A stretch of 64,000 nt of DNA from positions 124,001-188,000 of the forward strand of contig CANQVA010000001.1 in NCBI GenBank assembly GCA_947627175.1, read 5' to 3'. The notes under the pieces are model-generated. The model was not told the origin of the DNA. It saw only the letters and a program-made list of their open reading frames with translations, and did not search any database. The DNA comes from an uncultured Ruminococcus sp. (GTDB lineage: Bacteria; Bacillota; Clostridia; Oscillospirales; Ruminococcaceae). The translations under genes and the position numbers were made by a program. Each line of letters opens with the position of its first letter. Within the stretch, counting starts at the first letter, position 1. Positions 7,883 to 16,061 of this stretch are shown piece after piece.

Positions 7883-9271
7883 TTGCTTTTAACTATCACA
7901 TATGAAGGGAAAAATACTCAGGATTTAGGCTATCTTTTGCATAAAAATCCTTACCGTTCACAACAGTTTGAACTTAATTCGGGAATGGCATATGTTTTTT
8001 ATCCTGAAGTATCAGACGAACGCACAACAGCCGTTTTATTGCTTGACATCAACCCTATAGACCTCGCAAGGGGAAAACTCGGTTCTAAAGACGGCGGACT
8101 GTTCGATTACGTCAATGACCGTCCCTATACTGCTTCTTCGTTTATGAGTACAGCAATTTCACGTATTTTCGGCACTGCCATGAGTGGAAGATGCGACAAA
8201 AAACAAGAACTGGCAGACAGTCCGATTAAACTTACCGCCTGTATACATATGATTCAGGGGAAAGACGATTTTGCACGAAAAATCTTTGAACCGCTCGGAT
8301 ATACAGTGAAAACTTCAAAGACAGTTCTTGACGAAAAATTTGAAGAATGGGGAGAAAGTCCGTATATAGATATTGAAATAAGCGGTACTGTAAAACTTTC
8401 TGAACTGCTTAATCATATATATGTGCTTATTCCTGTTTTTGACAAACAGAAACACTACTATATCAGTGAGGACGAAATTGAAAAACTCCTTTCTCATGGC
8501 GGTGAATGGCTTGCCGGTCACCCTGCACGGAATGAAATTATTTTCCGCTATTTCCTTATGAAAAAAAGCTATGCACACAGAACAATTGACCGCCTGCTTG
8601 AAAGTGAACCGACAGAAGAAGAAACAGAAGAAGAAAATGTTCCGAAAGAAGTAGAGGAAAACAGAATTTCCCTTAATACACAGCGTATAGAGGCAGTAAA
8701 AAATGCCGTTCTTGAAAGCGGTGCATCAAGCGTTATAGACCTCGGTTGCGGAGAATGTCGACTTACTAAAATTCTGCTTAATGAAAAACAGATACAAAAA
8801 GTCACCGCCGCAGACGTTTCAGTGCGTGAACTCGAAAAAGCAAAAACAAGACTACATTATGATACTATGCAATCATACAGAAAAAATAAACTCACTCTTA
8901 TTCAGGCATCACTTACATATAAAGATAAACGCTTTTACGGTTATGATTGTGCCTGCGTTGTTGAGGTAATAGAACATATAGAACCGTTGAGAATATCGGC
9001 TTTTGAACGTTCATTATTTGAATTTGCAAAACCTAAAACAGTAGTTCTCACTACCCCCAACAGGGAATATAATGAAAATTATGATTTTCTGAAAACGGGT
9101 GAATTGCGTCACAATGACCATCGCTTTGAATGGACAAGGGAAGAATTTGAAAAATGGACTCGGCATATATGTGAAAAATTCGGGTATACAGTTAAAATAA
9201 GCGGAATCGGCGATTATGACGAAAAATACGGAACGCCGACACAGATGGGAGTGTTCACAAAATGCGTATAG
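7883..9271 (+). CDS. hen1: Hen1: 3'-terminal RNA ribose 2'-O-methyltransferase
   Basis: 462 residues. It methylates the 2'-OH at the broken end of an RNA before Pnkp seals it, protecting the joint from being cut again. The N-terminal half (TITYEG, DLGYLLHKNP, FYPEVSDERTTAVLLLDINPI) is the ligase-activating domain of bacterial Hen1. The C-terminal half is the SAM methyltransferase with VIDLGCGECRLTK and the metal-binding VVEVIEHIEP, then TTPNREYN. The start is probably the TTG at 7883 (AAAGGAG eight bases ahead, protein begins MLLTITYEG as in the family). The GTG at 7874 lies inside the ribosome site. Overlaps pnkp by 10 bp. Confidence 0.95.
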   Translation: MLLTITYEGKNTQDLGYLLHKNPYRSQQFELNSGMAYVFYPEVSDERTTAVLLLDINPIDLARGKLGSKDGGLFDYVNDRPYTASSFMSTAISRIFGTAMSGRCDKKQELADSPIKLTACIHMIQGKDDFARKIFEPLGYTVKTSKTVLDEKFEEWGESPYIDIEISGTVKLSELLNHIYVLIPVFDKQKHYYISEDEIEKLLSHGGEWLAGHPARNEIIFRYFLMKKSYAHRTIDRLLESEPTEEETEEENVPKEVEENRISLNTQRIEAVKNAVLESGASSVIDLGCGECRLTKILLNEKQIQKVTAADVSVRELEKAKTRLHYDTMQSYRKNKLTLIQASLTYKDKRFYGYDCACVVEVIEHIEPLRISAFERSLFEFAKPKTVVLTTPNREYNENYDFLKTGELRHNDHRFEWTREEFEKWTRHICEKFGYTVKISGIGDYDEKYGTPTQMGVFTKCV

Positions 9272-11823
9272 AAATACCTGAATTTGCCCTTGTCGCAATG
9301 GTAGGGGCAACTTCAAGCGGAAAGACAACATTTGCAAATAAAAAATTCAAATCTACGGAAGTACTATCATCAGACTTTTTCCGTGCAATGATTTCGGACG
9401 ACGAAAACAATCAGGACGTTTCACATGAGGCTTTTGACCTGCTTTTCTATGCAGCAAAAAAACGTCTTGAACTTATGAAACTTACTGTAATTGATGCTAC
9501 CAACTTACAGCAGTCAGCAAGAAAACAAATTATAAATCTCGCCCATGAACAGAACGTCCACAGTGTCGCAATAGTTCTCAATCTGCCCGAAAAAATTCTT
9601 ATTGAAAGAAATAACACACGTGAAAACCGTGGTTTTCCTGAAAGGGTTATTCATAATCACTGCAACGACCTGAAAAGAAGTATAAGAAATCTGAAACGTG
9701 AAGGATTCAGATTTGTATATGTACTTAATTCAATTGAAGATATTGAAAACGCTGAAATTGTCCGTACAAAGTTATGGAACAATAAAAGCGACGAACACGG
9801 CCCTTTCGATATTATCGGAGATATTCACGGCTGTTTCGGTGAACTTAAAGAATTACTGACAAAACTCGGATACGTTGAAAATGAAAACGGCGTACCTGTT
9901 CACCCCGACGGCAGAAAAGCCGTTTTTCTCGGTGATTTCTGCGACAGAGGTTCGGATAATGTCGGAGTTCTGAAACTTGTAATGAAAATGGTAAAATCAG
10001 GTAATGCCCTTGCGGTTGCAGGAAATCATGATGTAAAACTTGTAAAATATCTGAATGGAAAAAGATTACAGCTTACTTACGGTCTTGACAAAACTGTTGA
10101 CGAACTCTCACTTCAAAGTGAAGATTTCAGAAAAGAAGTTCATGATTTCATGGACGGTCTTATAAGTCATTATGTACTTGACGACGGAAAACTTGTTGTA
10201 TCTCATGCAGGAATAAAACAAGAATATATCGGTCGTGGTTCGTCACGTGTAAGAGAATTTTGCATTTATGGCGACACTACGGGAGAAACTGACGAATTTG
10301 GACTTCCCGTCCGTCTTGACTGGGCTTCCGATTACAGAGGACGTGCAACTATTGTATATGGTCATACGCCGTCAAAAGAAGTGCAGGCTGTAAACGGTAC
10401 TTTCTGCATTGATACAGGTTGTGTTTTCGGAGGAAAACTAACTGCTATGCGTTATCCCGAAAAAGAATTTTCAAGCGTTGACGCATATGAACAATATTAC
10501 GAACCCGCCAAACCCCTTGATACAAAAGAAGATATTGGCGATATGCTTACAGTAGGCGATTTTCAGGGAAAAATGCATCTCACAACAGAACTTATTCCGT
10601 CCATAAGCATAGACGAAAACAACGCCGCTGCCGCACTTGAAATAATGTCACGTTTTGCCGCTGACCCTCATTGGCTTATTTATCTTCCGCCTACTATGTC
10701 ACCATGTGAAACAAGTAAAATTGACGGCTGGCTTGAACATCCACTTGAGGCTTTTGAATACTACAGAAAAAACGGAATTAAAAATGTAGTGTGTGAAAAG
10801 AAACACATGGGTTCAAGGGCGGTAATAATTCTTTGTCATGACATAAAAACCGCTGAAAAGCGTTTCGGAATAAATGACGGCACTTTCGGTATTATCTACA
10901 CAAGAACAGGCAGACGCTTTTTTGAAAATACAGAAACAGAAAAGGAACTGCTTGAAAGACTTGACAATGTTCTTACTTCAAATAATTTCTGGGACGATTT
11001 CAACACGGATTGGGTTTGCCTTGATACTGAACTAATGCCGTGGTCTGAAAAAGCACAAGGACTTATTAAAACACAGTATGCACCCGTCGGAAATGCCGGA
11101 CATAATGCACTCGGTTCAGCGGTTGAACTGCTTGAAAAAGCCTGCCGTCGAAATAATAACGCATATGAAGTCAGTGAAAAGACTTCCGGGCAGAATACTG
11201 ACCTGAATGAAGTTCTTGAAAAATTCCGTTTCAAAAAGAACGCAATTGACAAATATATAAACGCCTACAGAGAATACTGCTGGACAGTAAAATCAACCGA
11301 CGATTTCAGAATTGCACCGTTTCACATACTCGCAGTTGAGGGAAAAGTTTTTGACCATGAAAAACACATATGGCATATGACGAATATCAAAAAGTATATC
11401 AGCGGAAATGACCCTGTTTTTATTGTAACTCCGTATATATGCGTTGATACAGAGGACGAAATAAGCATTGAAAACGGTGTGAAATGGTGGGAAGAACTTA
11501 CTGCTTCGGGCGGTGAGGGAATGGTTGTAAAACCTGAATACTATACAGCAAAACAAGGCGTAAAACTTCTACAGCCTGCTGTAAAATGCAGAGGACGTGA
11601 ATATCTTAGAATTATTTACGCTTCGGAATATCTTGAACCCTCCAATCTGAAAAGACTGAAAAAACGTTCTCTTTCAAGAAAAAGAAATCTCGCATTAAAA
11701 GAGTTTTCTCTCGGTATGGAATCACTTAAAAGATTTGTAAGGAATGAACCGCTTTACAAAGTACATGAATGTGTTTTCGGCATACTGGCATTTGAAAGTG
11801 AACCTGTTGACCCACGACTTTAA
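9262..11823 (+). CDS. pnkp: Pnkp: polynucleotide kinase-phosphatase-ligase
   Basis: 853 residues with all three modules of bacterial Pnkp. Kinase (about 1-170): P-loop GATSSGKT at 15-22, phosphorylating 5'-OH ends. Binuclear-metal phosphatase (about 180-400): GDIHG (Asp187, His189), GDFCDRG (Asp225, Asp228), GNHD (Asn255, His256), removing 2',3'-cyclic or 3' phosphates. Ligase/adenylyltransferase (about 470-853): KHMG with Lys514 as the likely AMP acceptor, LDTELMPW, EGMVVKP and a late PAVKCRGREYLRI. It needs Hen1 to seal. Starts inside the last codons of hen1 (ATGCGTATAG overlap), so the two are translationally coupled. Full length and intact. Confidence 0.96.
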   Translation: MRIEIPEFALVAMVGATSSGKTTFANKKFKSTEVLSSDFFRAMISDDENNQDVSHEAFDLLFYAAKKRLELMKLTVIDATNLQQSARKQIINLAHEQNVHSVAIVLNLPEKILIERNNTRENRGFPERVIHNHCNDLKRSIRNLKREGFRFVYVLNSIEDIENAEIVRTKLWNNKSDEHGPFDIIGDIHGCFGELKELLTKLGYVENENGVPVHPDGRKAVFLGDFCDRGSDNVGVLKLVMKMVKSGNALAVAGNHDVKLVKYLNGKRLQLTYGLDKTVDELSLQSEDFRKEVHDFMDGLISHYVLDDGKLVVSHAGIKQEYIGRGSSRVREFCIYGDTTGETDEFGLPVRLDWASDYRGRATIVYGHTPSKEVQAVNGTFCIDTGCVFGGKLTAMRYPEKEFSSVDAYEQYYEPAKPLDTKEDIGDMLTVGDFQGKMHLTTELIPSISIDENNAAAALEIMSRFAADPHWLIYLPPTMSPCETSKIDGWLEHPLEAFEYYRKNGIKNVVCEKKHMGSRAVIILCHDIKTAEKRFGINDGTFGIIYTRTGRRFFENTETEKELLERLDNVLTSNNFWDDFNTDWVCLDTELMPWSEKAQGLIKTQYAPVGNAGHNALGSAVELLEKACRRNNNAYEVSEKTSGQNTDLNEVLEKFRFKKNAIDKYINAYREYCWTVKSTDDFRIAPFHILAVEGKVFDHEKHIWHMTNIKKYISGNDPVFIVTPYICVDTEDEISIENGVKWWEELTASGGEGMVVKPEYYTAKQGVKLLQPAVKCRGREYLRIIYASEYLEPSNLKRLKKRSLSRKRNLALKEFSLGMESLKRFVRNEPLYKVHECVFGILAFESEPVDPRL

Positions 11824-11836
11824 GAAGGTGAGAAGA

Positions 11837-12544
11837 ATGAATTTCAGAGATATGAACGGGCATTTTTCCGCACAGACCGATGCAGAAAAAGGCAATTGCC
11901 GTTTCCGTGATATGAACGGTAAAATGCCGAAAAAAGTCACTAAAAATATACCTGCTCCGAAAAAGATACCGCCTGACAATACAAATAATATTTATACACA
12001 GAATCAAAGTATACAATTTCCGCAGAATCAGAGTATGCAATTTTCGCAGAATCAGAGTATACAGTTTCCACAGAATCAGAGTATACAGTTTCCGCAAAAT
12101 CAAAGTATGCAGTTTCCACAGAATCAGAGTATACAGTTTCAACAGAATCAGAGTATGCAGTTTCAACAGAATCAAAGTATGCAGTTTCCGCAGAATCAAA
12201 GTATGCAATTTCCGAACAGTCGGAATATTTATCAGAACAATATGCCGAATGTGCAAGAAAAACCGCATAATAAATTTGCATATAATAATTATAATAATAC
12301 TCCCGTTTCTCCGCCTACGCCTCCACCTCTTCCGAAACCTGACCCGCCACAACCCCCGAAACCCGAAATTCCTGTACCGACACCACCGCCAAGAATGGTA
12401 AAGCCTGCCCCCGTCAAAAGAAGAAAAACTGATGATTTCAGTATGGATTACGGTTCATTTGCAGGAACTTTTGATGACAACCCCGACCAGTCAACGCCAA
12501 TAGCCGATATTCCGGTAATGAATATTGACGATTATAAATTATAA
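11837..12544 (+). CDS. Q/N-rich tandem-repeat protein downstream of pnkp (unknown)
   Basis: 235 residues, third gene of the RNA-repair operon, 13 bp after pnkp with its own AAGGTGAG site. I do not recognise a domain. N-terminus: the phrase FRDMNG occurs twice (about residues 3-8 and 24-29). Middle: nine perfect-length 8-residue repeats of the form QNQS(I/M)QF(P/S/Q). Then a segment rich in Pro (PPTPPPLPKPDPPQPPKPEIPVPTPPP), a basic patch (PVKRRK) and an acidic tail. The whole chain looks disordered and is prion-like in composition. No signal peptide or membrane helix. A scaffolding or condensate role with Pnkp/Hen1 is only a guess. Confidence 0.7.
   Translation: MNFRDMNGHFSAQTDAEKGNCRFRDMNGKMPKKVTKNIPAPKKIPPDNTNNIYTQNQSIQFPQNQSMQFSQNQSIQFPQNQSIQFPQNQSMQFPQNQSIQFQQNQSMQFQQNQSMQFPQNQSMQFPNSRNIYQNNMPNVQEKPHNKFAYNNYNNTPVSPPTPPPLPKPDPPQPPKPEIPVPTPPPRMVKPAPVKRRKTDDFSMDYGSFAGTFDDNPDQSTPIADIPVMNIDDYKL
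11999..12214 (+). repeat. Nine tandem 24-bp repeats
   Basis: Nine in-frame units of 24 bases (CAG AAT CAR AGT ATR CAR TTT ...) encoding QNQS(I/M)QF(P/S/Q). Differences are mostly third-base or Ile/Met swaps, so the array is recent or kept uniform by slippage. The minus-strand ORFs seen here are shadows of the array. Confidence 0.95.
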
Positions 12545-12594
12545 TTATCAGACAATGTTCGACAAAATTAGAAAAAATCAGACAAATTATCCTA

Positions 12595-12623
12595 TTGCAA
12601 AAATATTCAGCAGGTGATATAAT
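12595..12623 (+). promoter_or_regulatory. Strong promoter in the gap after the RNA-repair operon
   Basis: TTGCAA (12595-12600), 17-bp spacer ending in TGA, TATAAT (12618-12623), i.e. an extended -10. It points at no open reading frame but at two hairpins, which suggests a small RNA. Confidence 0.65.
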
Positions 12624-12629
12624 ATAGTT

Positions 12630-12716
12630 GTCGGTGATGAACCGATTTTATAATTTCCTACACAGCAAAATGCCGTCCGACCGCTCTCCTTTTTCGGTTG
12701 GACGGTTTGCTGTTAT
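12630..12716 (+). ncRNA. Candidate small RNA (about 85 nt), unknown family
   Basis: Downstream of the promoter at 12595-12623 the transcript would hold a short 5' hairpin (TCGGT 12631-12635 with ACCGA 12641-12645) and a long 3' hairpin: CAGCAAA (12663-12669) with TTTGCTG (12706-12712), CCGTCC with GGACGG, ACCG with CGGT, loop of 11 bases, then TTATTT. No start codon with a ribosome site is present. The GC-rich stem stands out from the AT-rich surroundings. It may instead be only the terminator of the pnkp operon, but that would not explain the promoter. Family not recognised. Confidence 0.45.
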
Positions 12717-12762
12717 TTAACAAGAAAAATACAAAAATTTCAATTTAAGTAAATATTACAAC

Positions 12763-12797
12763 AAAAGCGACTAAAATTTTTCAGTCGCTTATTTTTA
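12763..12797. terminator. Bidirectional terminator between converging units
   Basis: AAGCGACT (12765-12772) and AGTCGCTT (12783-12790) form a perfect 8-bp stem. It lies 11 bases past the stop of the binding-protein gene on the minus strand and also faces the plus-strand operon. A T-rich tail is present on the plus side. Confidence 0.75.
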
Positions 12798-12807
12798 TTG
12801 GCATTTC

Positions 12808-13590
12808 TTATTCTCTTACAATAATTACCTGACTTGAAACTGCATAGCTTTGTGTGAAATCAACGTTTTCTGAGCGTTCGGGAGTAACGGAAATTCCTGC
12901 GACACCTATATCCGATTCACCGCATGAAACAGATGCAATTATTGAGCTGAAATCCATATTTTTTACTTTCAGTTCCATTCCGAGTTCATCACATATAGCC
13001 GTTGCCATATCAATATCAAAACCCACTATTTCACCTCCTTGTTCAATACTTTCATAAGGCGGAAATTCGGCATTTGTTGCCATAACAAGAGTGCCTGTTC
13101 TTTCTACATCTGATTTCGGGGTATATGACTTATGGTCAGGCTTATTTCCAATCCAATGTCTTGAAATATCATCAAGTGTACCATCACTTTTTAATTTTTC
13201 AATGGCACTGTTAAGTTTTTCGCCAAGTTCTGTATTTCCCTTTTTATATGCAATAGCATATTCTTCTTCATTGAAAGGATTTGACAGTATTTTAAGATTA
13301 TCATTTTCATTTATCAATTCCTGTGCAGTGAGTTTGTCAATAATAACAGCGTCCACATCTTTTTTTAAAAGTGCCTGAACAGCTTCGTTTCCGTCCTTGT
13401 ATTTTTGAACTTTTGCGTCCTGAATATCTCCTGCAAGAATAAAGCCTGTTGTACCAATCTGTGCACCTATAGATTTACCTTTAAGGTCATCAGCATTGTT
13501 AATATTAACAGAATCTTCTTTATCACCGCAACCGCTGAAACATGAAACAGCAATTATAAATGCAGATAGTAAACCGACAACTTTTTTCAT
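12808..13590 (-). CDS. Circularly permuted amino-acid-binding lipoprotein (SBP_bac_3)
   Basis: 260 residues. Signal with lipobox FSGC (Cys21), so a membrane-anchored solute-binding protein. The order of its halves is reversed. Residues about 31-147 (NADDLKGKSIGAQIGTTG to DDISRHWIG) are what normally forms the middle and C-terminus of a family-3 binding protein. Residues about 166-260 (TLVMATNAEFPPYE, GFDIDMATAICDELG, PERSENVDFTQSYAVSSQVIIV) are what normally comes first. A 17-residue linker joins them. The cut falls exactly at the hinge between lobes, so a normal fold with new ends is likely. No permease or ATPase gene is nearby. The ligand is probably an amino acid. Confidence 0.9.
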   Translation of the reverse strand: MKKVVGLLSAFIIAVSCFSGCGDKEDSVNINNADDLKGKSIGAQIGTTGFILAGDIQDAKVQKYKDGNEAVQALLKKDVDAVIIDKLTAQELINENDNLKILSNPFNEEEYAIAYKKGNTELGEKLNSAIEKLKSDGTLDDISRHWIGNKPDHKSYTPKSDVERTGTLVMATNAEFPPYESIEQGGEIVGFDIDMATAICDELGMELKVKNMDFSSIIASVSCGESDIGVAGISVTPERSENVDFTQSYAVSSQVIIVRE

Positions 13591-13764
13591 AAAAAATTCC
13601 TCCTGATTAAATTCATTATTATTTTGCCATGCATTATTTTATCATTTTTGAGTGAAAGTGTCAAGTCGTTTTAAATGAAAATGTTTTAATTTATGAGAAT
13701 GTTATTTTTTTCACAAAGCCGTCATAATATTAACTTATAGTTTACACTAAACAGTATTAGTATT

Positions 13765-13781
13765 ATTTAACCTGGTTAAAT
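13765..13781. promoter_or_regulatory. Palindromic operator ahead of the MarR gene
   Basis: ATTTAACC-T-GGTTAAAT, perfect 8-bp arms, 20 bp before the marR start. Its size and place fit a MarR dimer site used for self-control. A weaker relative lies at 14260-14272. Confidence 0.65.
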
Positions 13782-13800
13782 AAAAGGGAGGGATATTTTT

Positions 13801-14244
13801 ATGGCGACTCGTGAGTATACTCTAAGTGTTTTGGAAAGACTTCACGGAAAAACCTCTGAAGACGTTGTCAGAAAATTCAATGACGACAACGCCGGCATAA
13901 GCTGTATGCTTAAATATCTTCAGGAAGTAGGCAAACCTGTTTCCGCCGGAGAAATAAGCAGGCATATGCACGTAAGCACGGCAAGAATTTCTGTACTGCT
14001 TAAAAAAATGTCGGAGAGGAATTTTATAATCCGTGGAAATAGTTCAGAGGACGCAAGAAGACTGATGATTTCGCTTTCAGAGAAGGGCAAAGCTGAATGT
14101 TTAAGACGTAAGGAAGAAATGATTGATATTTTCAGCAGAATTATTGATGAAATAGGTGAAGAAAGAATGGAGGAATTTATAAGTATTTCGCAAGATATAA
14201 AAAAAGTTGTGAATGAAGAGATAAAAAAGCTCCCAACAGATTGA
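13801..14244 (+). CDS. MarR-family transcriptional regulator
   Basis: 147 residues. Winged helix-turn-helix in the centre: VGKPVSAGEISRHMHVSTARISVLLKKMSERNFIIRGNSSEDARRLMISLSEKG, with the wing Asp-Ala-Arg-Arg typical of MarR. The long helices at both ends form the dimer interface. Ribosome site GGGAGGG ahead of the ATG. It lies 49 bp upstream of a two-subunit ABC exporter on the same strand, so it most likely represses itself and the exporter and lets go when a toxic ligand binds. Two inverted repeats with TAACC/GGTTA half-sites flank the gene. Confidence 0.92.
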   Translation: MATREYTLSVLERLHGKTSEDVVRKFNDDNAGISCMLKYLQEVGKPVSAGEISRHMHVSTARISVLLKKMSERNFIIRGNSSEDARRLMISLSEKGKAECLRRKEEMIDIFSRIIDEIGEERMEEFISISQDIKKVVNEEIKKLPTD

Positions 14245-14259
14245 TTTTTAATAGATTGT

Positions 14260-14272
14260 CTAACCGTGTTAG
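14260..14272. promoter_or_regulatory. Possible second MarR half-site pair
   Basis: CTAAC-CGT-GTTAG inverted repeat between marR and the first exporter gene. It shares the TAAC/GTTA half-sites of the operator at 13765-13781 but is shorter. Tentative. Confidence 0.35.
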
Positions 14273-14293
14273 CAGTCGGAAAGGTGGATATTT

Positions 14294-16060
14294 ATGATAA
14301 AGATTTTCAAGAACCTGAAATGTCGTGATGTATGCTTTATACTGATATGTGTGGTTCTCGTTGTAACACAAGTATGGCTTGACCTTACAATGCCCGACTA
14401 TACGCAAAAACTTACTGAATCAGTTTCGGCAGGTGATATAGATATGGGGACAGTCATGAAAAACGGCGGAATGATGCTTTTATGTGCCGTCGGAAGTATG
14501 GCGGCGGCTATGATGTGCGGATTTTTTGCATCGCAGGTTGCGGCGAATTTTGCAAAGACTGCCCGTGAAAGACTTTTCGGTCATATACTTAAATTTTCAA
14601 ATGCAGAGATAAACAAGTTTTCTACTCCCAGTCTTATTACAAGAACAACTAATGACGTTGTACAGCTTCAGATGTTTATTGCAATGGGTATGCAGATGAT
14701 GATAAAAGCACCTGTTACTGCAATATGGGCTATTGCGAAAATCTCAACATCAAGCATTGAGTGGACAACAGCTATTCTCGTTTGTGTGGGAATTATTGTT
14801 GTTACAATAACAACACTTGTACTTCTTGCATATCCTAAATTCAAATCAATTCAAAAATTAACTGATAATCTTAACGATGTAACACGTGAGAATATAAGCG
14901 GTGTAAGAGTTGTACGTGCGTTCAATGCCGAAAAATATCAGGAAAAAAAGTTTGATGTGGTAAATACGGCAATAACGAAAAATCACCTTTTTACAAGCCG
15001 TATAATGGGCATTATGATGCCTATTATGACTATGGCTATGAGTGGGCTTACACTTGCTATTTATTGGATAGGTGCATATCTTATCAATAAGGCGGAAATA
15101 ATTGAACGTGCTGAAATTATCGGAAATATGGCTGCATTTACACAGTATGCACTTCAGGTTGTAGGTGCATTCATGATGCTTGTAATGATATTTATTATCA
15201 TGCCGAGAACTATGGTTTCAGCAAAGCGTATAAATGAAGTTCTTGAAACAGAACCTTCAATAAATTATAAGAATGAAAAACTTGTGACTTCAGGGCAGGG
15301 AAAGATTGAATTTAAAAATGTTTCCTTTTCATATTCCGATTCCGGAAAACCGTGCCTTAAAAATATAAGTCTTGAAATTGAACCGGGTGAAACATTTGCA
15401 ATTATAGGTGCAACAGGTACGGGTAAATCAACACTTATAAACCTTATACCGAGATATTACGATGTTACGGACGGTGAAATTCTGATTGACGGAAAAAATA
15501 TAAAGGAATACCCCGAAGAACAGCTTGAAAGGCTTGTTTCCGTCGCACCGCAGAAAGCGACTTTGTTTTCAGGTGATATAAAATCAAATATAACTTACGG
15601 CTGTACAGAGGATATAAAGGACGATGACGAAAGAATAAAGCGTTCTCTTGATATATCAAAATCTGATTTTGTGAACAGTCTTAAAGATGGTATTCACTCT
15701 AAAGTAGCACAGGGCGGTACAAATTATTCAGGCGGACAGAAACAGCGTCTTTCTATTGCAAGAGCCGTATTCAAAAATTCACCCATAATTATTTTTGATG
15801 ATACTTTTTCGGCACTTGACTACAAAACAGATATGCTTGTAAGAAAATCTCTCCGTGAACAACTTTCAGATACAACTGTAATTATAGTTGCACAAAGAAT
15901 CGGCACTATAAAAAATGCCGATAAAATACTCGTTCTTAATAACGGCGAAATTGCAGGTATCGGAAAACATGACGAACTTCTTGAAAACTGTCCTATTTAT
16001 AAGGAAATTGCACTGTCGCAGTTATCCGAAAAAGAATTAGCAGGAAAGGAGAGTGCATAA
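14294..16060 (+). CDS. ABC exporter subunit A (degenerate ATP site)
   Basis: 588 residues: six membrane helices (about 1-320), then the ATPase domain with Walker A GATGTGKST, signature YSGGQKQRLS and Walker B IIIFDDTFSALD. In Walker B the catalytic Glu is Asp (DDT in place of DEA), the mark of the non-consensus partner in heterodimeric multidrug exporters such as BmrC/LmrC. It should pair with the next gene to pump a drug or toxic compound out of the cell. MarR control is inferred from the order marR-abcA-abcB. Ribosome site GGAAAGGTGG before the ATG. Confidence 0.92.
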   Translation: MIKIFKNLKCRDVCFILICVVLVVTQVWLDLTMPDYTQKLTESVSAGDIDMGTVMKNGGMMLLCAVGSMAAAMMCGFFASQVAANFAKTARERLFGHILKFSNAEINKFSTPSLITRTTNDVVQLQMFIAMGMQMMIKAPVTAIWAIAKISTSSIEWTTAILVCVGIIVVTITTLVLLAYPKFKSIQKLTDNLNDVTRENISGVRVVRAFNAEKYQEKKFDVVNTAITKNHLFTSRIMGIMMPIMTMAMSGLTLAIYWIGAYLINKAEIIERAEIIGNMAAFTQYALQVVGAFMMLVMIFIIMPRTMVSAKRINEVLETEPSINYKNEKLVTSGQGKIEFKNVSFSYSDSGKPCLKNISLEIEPGETFAIIGATGTGKSTLINLIPRYYDVTDGEILIDGKNIKEYPEEQLERLVSVAPQKATLFSGDIKSNITYGCTEDIKDDDERIKRSLDISKSDFVNSLKDGIHSKVAQGGTNYSGGQKQRLSIARAVFKNSPIIIFDDTFSALDYKTDMLVRKSLREQLSDTTVIIVAQRIGTIKNADKILVLNNGEIAGIGKHDELLENCPIYKEIALSQLSEKELAGKESA

Positions 16061-16061
16061 T

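Noticed and set aside
11726-12352. Long minus-strand ORFs with LHTLIL-type and SDSVET-type repeats
   Set aside because: They are antisense shadows of the 24-bp repeat array in the plus-strand gene, which has the ribosome site and operon position.
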